Of a stretch of DNA of 64,000 bases, positions 23,501 through 35,500 are shown piece by piece. This stretch comes from Trichomonas tenax. Its lineage: Eukaryota; Parabasalia; Trichomonadida; Trichomonadidae. The notes under the pieces were generated by a model. The model did no database searches and was not told the DNA's origin. It saw only the letters and a list, made by a program, of their open reading frames with translations. Where the stretch lies: assembly GCA_023091735.1 (NCBI GenBank), contig JALKBU010000137.1:1-64000 (forward strand), given 5' to 3'. The translations under genes were made by a program, and so were the position numbers. The stretch's first letter is position 1. Every line of letters begins with the position of its first letter.

Positions 23501-26500
23501 TGATTTCCTTTTCAACTTCCTTCTCGATCTCAGTCTGGCGAGCCTTTGGATCCTTCTTTGCCTTGTGGTTGGCAAGCAACTCAACAACATACTCGTGCTG
23601 AACCTCGTCAAGTCCGAGAGCATCTGTGAGATTGCGGCTGTTCTCAACAACTGGAATGCCTGTGACTGCCGCAGAATGCTGTTCAGCAAGAATGTCACCA
23701 GCAGCCTGTGATGCAGCATTGAAGATGGCATCAGCATCTGGCTTATCGAGAGCAACCTGTGTCTTCTTGCGAAGTTCGGAATCTGTGAGTGCATCAAGTG
23801 TAGCTCCGGCAACTTCTTCCTGGAAGTCTGTTGTATGAGCCTTCTTGATACGGTCAGCAACAAATGCGTTCTGCTCTGGTGTCATCTCCTCGTTAGGAGA
23901 GTATGTCTTGGCAATAGATGGAGCAGCGCGTTCACCGACTTGTGAAGCAGCAGAAATGTCTTCGCCGCCAAGTGATGATGGGATGCTCTGTGGATCAAGG
24001 TGAAGCTTGTGGAGCTTCTTCATGATATCCTTGCCATTTTTATGCTCCTTGGACTTCTTGACCTTCTCTTTATCGGCTTCGGAAATAGCATGCTCTGGGA
24101 TTTCGCGTGTAACAACAGGCTGCGAAGATTGCTTGAGTGGCTTGTCGCCGGAAGCTGCCTTGGACTTCTTTTCTTTCTTCTTCTTGTCGGCATTGTCCGT
24201 GTGAACCTTGTGACGCTTCTCCTTTGGAATCTTCTTATCATTGAAGTCAACATCAGCGTTGATAGCGACGCGGCACTGTTCCTTGGCAAGCTCCTTAGCA
24301 ACATCTTCGATGATGTCCTCAACCTGTCCATGCTTGTCTTCTGGAACACCATTTTCGATGGCCTGTTGGGAATTGTTCATGATGATGGCCTTGTTGATTG
24401 GTGTGAGGGCTTCAACAACCTTATCTTCAAGCTTCTCAAGTTCCTTAGACTTGTCTTCGACATACTTCTTCTGCTTTGGATCCTTAAGATGCTTCTTCGC
24501 TTCTTCGGATTCGGTGTCGTGGTTGGCAATGAGCTTGCGAACTTCGGTAAACTCTTCTGGCTTGAAGCCTTGCTTGGCGAGTTCGGCATCGGAGACTTCG
24601 TTGTTGACAAGGTGGGATGCATCATTCTGAGCATCGGCAGCGTTGAGAAGATCCTTGAGGATCTTGCCCTGCTTCTTTGTGATCTTGCCATCCTTGACTG
24701 CCTGCTTGACTTCCTTGTCGATCTTCTTCTTGCGCTGCTTTGGATCCTTGTCAGTCTGGTGCTTATTGATGATGTCAACAACTGCATCATGCTGATCTTC
24801 ATCGAATCCTAATGAGGATGTGATGAATTCGCTGTTCTCGATTGGAGAAACACCAGTGACAGCAGCAGAGTGCTGTTCAGCAAGAACATCTGCAACTGCA
24901 CCAGCAGCAGCATGAACGACAGCATCAGTCTCACCCTTGTCGAACTTCTGTTTGGCCTTCTCACGGATGTTGGAGTTATCAAGAACATCAAGTGTTGAAC
25001 CAGCAACTTCGTTCTGGAAGTCTGGAGAGTTGGCGTTCTTAGCACGCTCCTCGATGAAATCGTTCTGCTTCTTATCGAGCTCCTTGGATGGTGCATATGC
25101 AGCAGCGATGACTGGTGTCTGCTTCTCGGCAACTGTTGTTGCTTCGGAGATGTTCTGGCCACCGAGTGAAGCTGGGATCTTGTGTGGGTTGATGTTCTCC
25201 TTCTTGAGTTCTTCGATAGCATCCTTACCATGCTTAGCTTCCTTGACCTTCTTAACCTTCTCCTTGTCAACACGGCCCATAGCTGTGTCTGGGATCTCGC
25301 GTGTGAAGATGCCTTCATCATCTGAGCTGGATGAGGATGAAGAAGATGAGGACTTGCCTTTCTTCCCCTTCTTTGGCATATCACGGTGCTTGCGATGTTT
25401 CTTGGCCTTGTCTGTTTCCTTGTTGTCAGCGGCAATTTCTGAGCGTGTATCCTTTTCGATACCTTGAGCAGTAAGTTCAGCATCAGCCTGTGTATGGAGA
25501 CGAGTCATCTCATGAGCGAGTTCATTGGCGATGCCTTCCATGATTGTCTCTATTTCGTCCACCTTCTCGTCTGGAACGACTTCATCACGGACATGCTGTG
25601 TCTCGTTCTTGATGATCTCCTTGTTGACTGGTGTGAGGGCTTCGATGACCTTCTCTTCAAGCTTCTTAAGCTCCTTGATCTTGTCTTCAACGAACTTCTT
25701 CTGCTTGTCATCCTTGATGTGCGGCTTAGCTTCATCACTATCGAAATCCTGGCGAGCAATGATATTCCTGATATCGTTGAACTCTTGTGGAGCGAATCCA
25801 GCCTGAGCAAGTTCCTGGTCTGTGACTTCATGGAAGATGAAGTTGTTGCAGTCTGCCTGAGCATCTGCAGCATTGAAAAGATTGACGAGTTGCTCTGCCT
25901 GCTTCTTTGTTATCTTTCCATCCTTGACAGCTTGTTCAGCGACCTTCTCGTTGTCAGCCTGGCGCTTGGATTTGTCTGGATTTGGCTGATGGCTGTTGAC
26001 GAGATCGACAATGAAGTCGTATTGGTCTTCATCGAATCCGAGAGCAGCAACGAACTCTTGGCCACCTTCAACTGGTGTTGTACCAGTGATTGCAGCAGAG
26101 TACTGCTGTGTGACGATATCACCAGCAACTTCACAGACAGCGCGGCAGAATTCGTCGGCGTCCTCCTTTGGAAGTGACTTCTGGGCCTTTTCACGAAGTT
26201 TGGAGTTCTCAAGAACATCGAGTGTTGTTCCTGCAACATCATCCTTGAATTCTGGAGAATGAGCGTAGTTGAGACGATCCTCCACGAACTTGTTCTGCTG
26301 ATCATCAAGTTCCTCGTGTGGTCTGTATGTCATTGCAACACTTGGTGTAACACGTTCGCCAACCTGAGCAGCTGTTGAGATATTTTGACCACCCAATGAA
26401 TCTGAGATTGTGTGTGGATCGATGTGGTCCTTACGGAGTTGCTCAATTGCTCCCTTGCCACGAAGGCTCTTAGCCTTCTTGACCTTCATCTTGTCAGATG

Positions 26501-29500
26501 TGGACATTGCATTGTCTGGGATCTCCTTGGTCTTGATCTCGTCGACCTTGACTGGCTTGTGATGCTTGCGTTGCTTCTTCTCGTCCTTGTTCTCATCGAA
26601 TGCCTTCTTCCTGTCTTCCTTGGACATCTTGTTGCCATTGAAGTCGACATCAGCATTGATAGCAACACGGCACTGTTCCTTAGCGAGTTCCTTAGCAACA
26701 TCTTCGATGATATCCTCGACTTGGCCATGCTTGTCTTCTGGGATGTTCCTGATAATAGCATCATCAGTCTTATTCATGATGATGGCCTTGTTGATTGGTG
26801 TGAGGGCTTCAACAACCTTATCTTCAAGCTTCTCAAGTTCCTTAGACTTGTCTTCGACATACTTCTTCTGCTTTGGATCCTTAAGATGCTTCTTCGCTTC
26901 TTCGGATTCGGTGTCGTGGTTGGCAATGAGCTTGCGAACTTCGGTAAACTCTTCTGGCTTGAAGCCTTGCTTGGCGAGTTCGGCATCGGAGACTTCGTTG
27001 TTGACAAGGTGGGATGCATCATTCTGAGCATCGGCAGCGTTGAGAAGATCCTTGAGGATCTTGCCCTGCTTCTTTGTGATCTTGCCATCCTTGACTGCCT
27101 TGTCAACGACCGCATCGTTCTCTTTCTCACGCTTGGACTTATCTGGATTGGTGCTGTGCTGAGCGAGGACATCGGTGATGTAATCGTGTTGCTCATCATC
27201 GAATCCACAAGCGGATGTGAGTTCGTGGCTGTTCTCATATGGTGAAACGCCTGTAACAGAAGCGGAATGCTGTTCAGCAATGATATCACCAGCGGCAGCA
27301 GCAGCGGCATGGCAGATGACATCAGCCTGGTCCTTTTCGAAGTTGTCGTTGGCCTGTTGACGGATGTTGGAGTTCTCGAGGACTTCGAGTGTTGAACCAG
27401 CAACTTCGTTGGCGAAATCTGGAGAATTGGCCTTCTTAACACGTTCTTCGACGAACTTGTTCTGTTCTGGCTTGAGAGTGCTGACTGGCTTGAATGTCTC
27501 GGAAATTGTTGGCTTGTTCCTTTGGGCAGCCTTTGTAGCTTCAGCAATGTTCTGGCCTCCAAGGGAAGCTGGGATTGCCTTTGTGTCAACATTCTGGGCC
27601 TTAAGCTCTTCGATGAGTTCCTTGCCAGACTTCTCCTCCTTTGCCTTCTTGACCTTGTTCTTCTCAGAAACCGGCATAGCGGAGTCTGGGAGCTCACTGG
27701 CAACCTTATCTTCATCATCTGATGAGGACGAAGAAGAGGAGGAGGATGACTTTCCGTGCTTCTTGTGATACTTGCGGTGCTTGCGATGCTTCTGTGTCTT
27801 CTCTGTATCCTTGTTCTTATCGGCGACTTCACTACGAGCGGCAGCTGGAATCTTGTTGGAGCGGAAATCAATATCAGCATCTGCGGCAATGCGGCACTGC
27901 TCCTTAGAAATCTCTTTAGCAAGGTCTTCGACGATAGCATCGACGTCGCCCTCCTTGCCTTCTGGAATTTCTTCGTTGAGACAGTTGTGAGCCATGTTCT
28001 TGAGGATGGCCTTGTTGATTGGAGTGAGAGCCTCAATAACCTTCTCTTCAAGCTTCTCGAGTTCCTTGATCTTATTTTCGACAAACTTCTTCTGCTTTGG
28101 ATCCTTGAGGTATTCCTTAGCTTCATCGGATTCTATGTCGTGGTTGACAATGAGCTTGCGGACTTCATCGTACTCATCTAGCTTGAAGCCTTGGTTGGCG
28201 AGTTCTGCATCTGTGACGCCATCATAGACAAAGTTGTTGACATCATATTGAGCATCAGCGGCATCAAGCATGGCTTGAAGGATCTTGCCTTGCTTCTTAG
28301 TGATCTTGCCATCTTTAACTGCATCTTCAACAACTTTCTCATTGTCGTGCTTCCGCTTGGACTTGTCGTTGTTAGGAACATGTTTGTTGATGAGGTCCGT
28401 GATGAATTCATGCTGGTCTTCGTCGAAGCCAAGAGCAGATGTGATCTCGCGGCCACTCTTGGCATTAGTGCCGGTGACACTCGCTGAGTGCTGCTCGGCA
28501 ATGATGTCACCGGCAGCTTCGCCAACAGCCCGACAGAACTCATCCGCTTGCTCCTTTGGAAGGGACTTGCTAGCCTTATCGCGAAGTTGTGAATTCTCGA
28601 GAACATCGAGTGTAGAACCCGCAACGTCGTCCTTGAACTCTTGTGAGTTGGCGTAGTTGATGCGGTCCTCGAGGAAGTCGTTCTGTGACTTAGAGAGATC
28701 CTTGTGTGGTGTGTATGTCATCGCGACGTTTGGTGTTGCGCGTTCACCGACCTGAGCGGCGACAGATATTTCTTGACCACCAAGTGAATCTGGGATGGAA
28801 TGTAGGTCAATGTTCTCCTTGCGGATTTCAGCAATGGCATCCTTACCGCCTTTACGCTTGGCCTTCTTAACTTTCATCTTGTAACCGATTGGAAGAGCAT
28901 CCTCATCGACAGACTTGACCTTAACTGGAGAAAGGACAACGGACTGAGAGCGCTTCTTGATCTTCTTTGGATCCTTGTTATCGTTGAAGATCTTCTTGCG
29001 ATCCTCCTTGGAAATTTCTTCGCCGTGGAAGTCGATTTCGGCATTTGTGGCAATGCGGCTCTGTTCCTTAGCAATTTCCTTAGCGACATCTTCAATGATG
29101 GCCTCAACCTTTGGTTTCTTGTCCTCTGGAACTGTTTCTCCAACAGCAGCACGTGTTTTGTTCCTAATCATTGCCTGGTCGATTGGAGCGAGAGTATCAA
29201 CAACCTCTTCTTCGAGCTTCTTGATCTTCTCAATCTGATCCTCAACGAACTTCCTCTGATGCTCGTTCTTCAGGCGCTTTCTGGCGAGATCAGAGTCTGT
29301 ATCGTGCTCAGCAATTAACTTGCGAATATCATCGTACTCCTCTGGTCTGAAGCCTTGCTTGGCAAGTTCCTGATCTGAAACTTCCTCTGTGACGAAGTTG
29401 TTGACATCATTCTGAGCGTCAGCAGCATCAAGTAATGCCTGAACGATTTCGGCCTGCTTCTTTGTGACCTTGCCATCATTGACTGCTTGTTGTGCAATCT

Positions 29501-32500
29501 TCTCATTCTCAGCCTTGTGCTTTGACTTGTCTGGGTTTGTTTGATGATTGTTGATCAAGTCGACAATGAAGTTGTGCTGTTCCTCATCGAATCCGAGAGC
29601 AGATGTGATATCCTGGCTGTTTTCGACTGGTGAAATTCCTGTGACAGCTGCGGAGTGTTCCTCAGCAAGGATGTCACCGGCAGCAGAAGCGACGGCGTGT
29701 GTGAGAGCATCTGCTTGCTCCTTCTCAAGGATATCAGCAGCCTTCTCGCGGATGCTCGAGTTGTCGATAACATCGAGTGTTGATCCAGCGACAGCATCGT
29801 GGAACTCTGGCGAGTTGGCATGGTTGATGCGATCGGCAACATATCTGTTCTGATGTCTGTCGAGGCTTGGATTTGGTATGTAGTGCTGAGCGACTGTTGG
29901 TTCAGAGCGTTCACCAACCTGGTAAGCTTCATGGATGTCCTGACCACCAAGAGCAGCTGGAATGGTATGCGGATCGATCTGGTACTTGCGGAGGTCCTCC
30001 ATTGTTTCCTTGCCACCCTTGCTCTGAGCTCCCTTGATCTTCTCCTTCTGTTCGTGAGAAACGGCGCTCATTGGGATTTCTGGAGCGATGTAGATATCAT
30101 CAGAATCTGATGAGGATGAGGATGATGAAGATGATGATGACTTCTTCTTTCCATGCTTGTGGTGCTTGTGATGCTTCTGTGTCTTCTCTGTATCCTTGTT
30201 CTTGTCAGCAACTTCGCTGCGGACATCAGATGGGATTTGATGAAAGCGGAAATCAATATCAGCATCTGCGGCAATGCGGCACTGCTCCTTAGAAATCTCT
30301 TTAGCAAGGTCTTCGACGATAGCATCGACGTCGCCCTCCTTGCCTTCTGGAATTTCTTCGTTGAGACAGTTGTGAGCCATGTTCTTGAGGATGGCCTTGT
30401 TGATTGGAGTGAGAGCCTCAATAACCTTCTCTTCAAGCTTCTCGAGTTCCTTGATCTTATTTTCGACAAACTTCTTCTGCTTTGGATCCTTGAGGTATTC
30501 CTTAGCTTCATCGGATTCTATGTCGTGGTTGACAATGAGCTTGCGGACTTCATCGTACTCATCTAGCTTGAAGCCTTGGTTGGCGAGTTCTGCATCTGTG
30601 ACGCCATCATAGACAAAGTTGTTGACATCATATTGAGCATCAGCGGCATCAAGCATGGCTTGAAGGATCTTGCCTTGCTTCTTAGTGATCTTGCCATCTT
30701 TAACTGCATCTTCAACAACTTTCTCATTGTCGTGCTTCCGCTTGGACTTGTCGTTGTTAGGAACATGTTTGTTGATGAGGTCCGTGATGAATTCATGCTG
30801 GTCTTCGTCGAAGCCAAGAGCAGATGTGATCTCGCGGCCACTCTTGGCATTAGTGCCGGTGACACTCGCTGAGTGCTGCTCGGCAATGATGTCACCGGCA
30901 GCTTCGCCAACAGCCCGACAGAACTCATCCGCTTGCTCCTTTGGAAGGGACTTGCTAGCCTTATCGCGAAGTTGTGAATTCTCGAGAACATCGAGTGTAG
31001 AACCCGCAACGTCGTCCTTGAACTCTTGTGAGTTGGCGTAGTTGATGCGGTCCTCGAGGAAGTCGTTCTGTGACTTAGAGAGATCCTTGTGTGGTGTGTA
31101 TGTCATCGCGACGTTTGGTGTTGCGCGTTCACCGACCTGAGCGGCGACAGATATTTCTTGACCACCAAGTGAATCTGGGATGGAATGTGGATCGATGCAC
31201 TCCTTGCGAAGGTGTTCCATGGCGTCCTTGCCTGTCATCTTCATAGCATCACGAACGATATCCTTGTCTTCCTCTGGGATGGCATCATCTGGGATTTCAC
31301 GGACCTTGATTGTATCGAATTCGACTGGTTTAGCCTTCTTCTTGTGCTTCTTCTCATCCTTGTTCGCATCATGAATCTTCTTTCTTTCATCCTTGCTGAT
31401 CTTCTTGTCATTGAAGTCAACGTCGGCCTTTGTAGAGATGTGGCACTGCTCCTTAGCAAGTTCTTTGGCAACCTCTTCGATGATATCCTCAACCTCGCTC
31501 TGCTTGTCATCTGAAATGTTCTCTTCGACAACATTGCGTGTTCTGTTCATGAGGATTGCCCTGTTGATTGGTGTAAGAGCCTCGATAACCTCGGCCTCAA
31601 TATCCTTAAGTTCATCGATCTTCTGCTCAAGGTACTCTTGTTGCTGGTCGTTCTTGATGTGCTTTCTGACAATATCAGAGGAAAGATCGTGATCAGCGAT
31701 CATCCTGCGGATTGCGTTGTACTCCTCTGGTGTGAATCCTTGTTGAGCGAGCTCTGAGTCTGGGATGGAGTTGACATAGTTGGAGCAATCAGCCTGTGCA
31801 TCAACAGCATTGAGGAGATTCATAACTATATCACCCTGGTTGACTGTGATCTGGCCGTTGTTGATGGCAGCGTTAACGATGTTTGTGTTGTCTGGTTCAC
31901 GCTGTGACTTATCCTGGTTGGTCTTGTGGTTGGCAAGAAGGTCCATGATGAAGTCATGCTGTTCATCATCGAAGCCGAGAGCGGATGTGATTTCGTGGCT
32001 GTTTTCGAATGGTGTAACACCTGTAACAGCAGCAGAATGCTGCTCCTTGATAATATCACCAGCGACTTCGGCAACAGCTTGTGTAACCAAATCAGCGTCC
32101 TCCTTATCAAGAACTTCGTTTGTATGATCGCGGAGGTAAGAGTTCTCAAGAACATCGAGTGTTGAACCAGCAACTTGGCTCTGGAAGTCTGGTGTTTGGC
32201 TGTGCCTGATGCGTTCTTCAACGAATGCGTTCTGTGCGTTGTTGAGGCTGTTATTTGGTGTGTATGTCTCCTTGACAACTGGTTCAGCGCGTTCGCCAAT
32301 GCGAGCAGCAGCGGAGATATCTTGACCACCGAGCGAAGCTGGAATGTTGTGTGGATCGATGTTGTCTTTGCGGAGTGATTCGATGGCATCCTTGCCTCCC
32401 TTCTTCTTGGCCTTCTTGACTGCCTCCTTCTCGTTAGATGTGAGAACATCGTCTGGGATGGATCTGGCAATGACGATTTCTTCGGAGTCAGAGCTGGAAG

Positions 32501-35500
32501 ATGAAGATGATGAAGAAGATGACTTAGCATGCTTCTTGTGGTGCGTTCTGTGCCTCTTGTCAGCGTTGTTGTTCTCTGCAAGCTCGTGACGTGTTTCTTC
32601 TGTAATCTTCTGATCAGCGAAGTCGACGTCAGCATTGGCAGCAATACGGCACTGCTCTTTGGCAACCTCCTTAGCGACTTCTTCGATGATTTTTTCGACT
32701 TCATCCTTGTTCTCGTCTGGGATCTGGCTATCAAGTGCGCTGCTGTTCATGATGATTTCCTTGTTCAGTGGTGTGAGTGCATCAATAACCTTCTCTTCGA
32801 GCTTCTCGAGTTCCTTGATCTTGTCCTCAACGAACTTCTTTTGCTTCGGATCCTTGATGTGTTCCTTAGCTTCATCTGATTCTGTGTCGTGGTTAGCAAT
32901 GAGCTTGCGAACCTCGTTGAATTCTTCTGGCTTGAATCCTTGTTGAGCAAGTTCCTCGTCTGAGATGCGGTTGATGTAGTTGTTGCAGTCGTTCTGAGCA
33001 TCTGTAGCTTCAAGAAGGTGTCTGAGTATTTCTCCTTGCTTGTTTGTGATCCTTCCATCCTTGATTGCTTGTTCAACTGCCTTGTCGTTCTCAGCCTTGC
33101 GCTTCTTTGGATCCTTCTTTGTCTTGTGGTTCTGAAGGAGATCGCAAATGAATTCATGCTGTTCATCATCGAATCCAAGAGCAGCAGTCATCTGGCGGCT
33201 GTTCTCGGCTGGAGATGCGCCTGTAACAGCAGCAGAATGCTGATCAGCAATGATCTCACCAGAGGCTTCTGCAGCAGCCCTAACGACTGTTTCTGCCTGC
33301 TTTGGTGGGAGTGATGAATTGGCTCTCTCACGGAGCTTGGAGTTTTCAAGAACATCAAGTGTGGAGCCTGCGACTTCATCCTGGAACTCTGGAGAGTTGG
33401 CATACTTGAGGCGATCAGCAACGAACTTGTTCTGAACTCTGTTTAGATCATCAGATGGTGTGTATGAATCACTGACCTTTGGAGCAGCACGGTCACCAAT
33501 CTGGACAGCAATTGAAACATCTTGGCCACCCATTGAAGCTGGGATGTTGTGTGGATCGATGTTGTTGTTGCGGAGTTCTTCGACAGCTTCTTTGCCACCC
33601 TTCATGAGGGCCTGAGAAACTTCAGCCTTCTTCTCTTGTGGGATTGCATTGTCTGGAACAGCCTTTGATGTGATTGGCTTGTTATGCTTGTGCTTTCTGT
33701 GGATGCGTCCATGATGATGATGATGCTTTCTGTGCTTCTTCTTGTCCTTGTTGGCTTCGAATGTAGCCTGGCGAGCAGCCTTTGGAATCTTCTTCTCAGC
33801 GAAGTCAATTTCGGCCTCTGTTGCAACGCGGCACTGTTCCTTGGCAAGTTCTTCAGCAACCTCGTGGATGATATCCTCAACATCGCTGTACTTGTCTTCT
33901 GGGATATTCTCCTCGATAGCTGGCTGAGCCATGTTCTCAAGCATGATCTCGTTGATTGGAGTGAGAGCCTCGATGACCTTCTCTTCGAGCTTCTTGTGCT
34001 CTTCGATATTTTCTTCAAGGAACTTCTTCTGCTTGTCGTTCTTGATGTGCTTCTTCGTTTCATCAGAATCAACATCATGATCAGCAATTAACTTGCGGAT
34101 CTCAGCGAATTCCTCTGGTAAGAATCCTTGCCTTGCAAGATCGTCATCTGAAACTCCATTGATGATGAATTCGTTGCAATCATTCTGAGCATCGGTAGCA
34201 TTAAGAAGAGCTCTGAGAACCTTTCCTTGCTTCTTTGTGATCTTGCCATCATTGACTGCATCTTCAACAATCTTTTCGTTCTCAGCTTCACGCTTGGACT
34301 TGTCCGGATTTGTGACATGGTTGTTGATAACCTCAGTGATGAAATCGTGCTGATCCTCATCAAATCCGAGAACTGATGTCATTTCATGAGAGTTGTCAAC
34401 CGGAGATGTTCCTGTAACAGCAGCAGAATGCTGTTCAGCGAGCAAATCGCCTGTAGCTTGAGCGATAGCATGTGTGAGTACTTCTCCCTCTTCCTTGCCA
34501 AGACGATCTGCTGCGTTTTCACGAAGGTTGGAGTGCTCGAGAACATCGAGTGTCGAACCTGCAACTTCGCGCTGGAATTCTGGCGAGTTCGCCTTCTTGA
34601 CGCGAGCAGCTATGTAATCGTTCTGTGTGTTGTTGAGCTCGCCCATTGGGATGTACTTCTCCTGGACGGTTGGTGATGAGCGTTCGCCAATATGAGCAGC
34701 TTCAGAAATGTTCTGGCCACCAAGGGAAGCTGGAATGTAGTGTGGGTTGACGTGAGACTTCTCGATTTCTTCCATAGCATGTTTGCCGTGCTTCCTCCTT
34801 CTAGCGCGCTTGACCTTCTCCTTGTCAGCCTGAGACATAGACTCATATGGGAGTTCAAGTGGAAAGCTCTTTGTTTCGTCGTAATCTTCTGCCATGTACT
34901 CAGCGTTGTTGATTTCTTCTTCCTCTTCGACCTGCTGTGGAGCATCGTTCATCTGCTGAACTGGGATTCCTGCAGCCTGAGCGAATGTGTTCTGGGCAGC
35001 AGATTGTGGGATCTGAGCGTTGACAATGCCAGAAGAGATGGAATTCAGGAGAGCACTGTTGGCAACCTCCTGTTCCTTGGCCTGTTGAGACTTAACTGTG
35101 AGTGTTGTCTTTGGCTGCTTGGACTCTGTAGCCTTCTGAGCAATGTCCTGGCGTGTCTCCTTCTGGAGATCGTGATTAGCGAACTCGTTATCAGCATGGG
35201 TAGCAATTCTGGCCTGTTCTTTGGCAACTTCTCTGGCAACACCTTCAATGATGTCATCGACATCGTCTTGTTTCTCTGGTGGAAGACCACGATCAGCGAG
35301 CTTAGCAGACTTGTTCTTGATGATCTGCTTGTTGAGTGGTGTGAGAGCATCGATGATTGCCTGTTCACGCTTCTCGAGCTCCTTCATCTTCTCCTCGATG
35401 AACTGCTTCTGGTTCTCGTTCTTGATGTTCTTCTTGGCCTCTTCGGACTCTGGATCAAGATCGATGATGATGCGACGGATGTCCTCGTATTCATCTGGTC

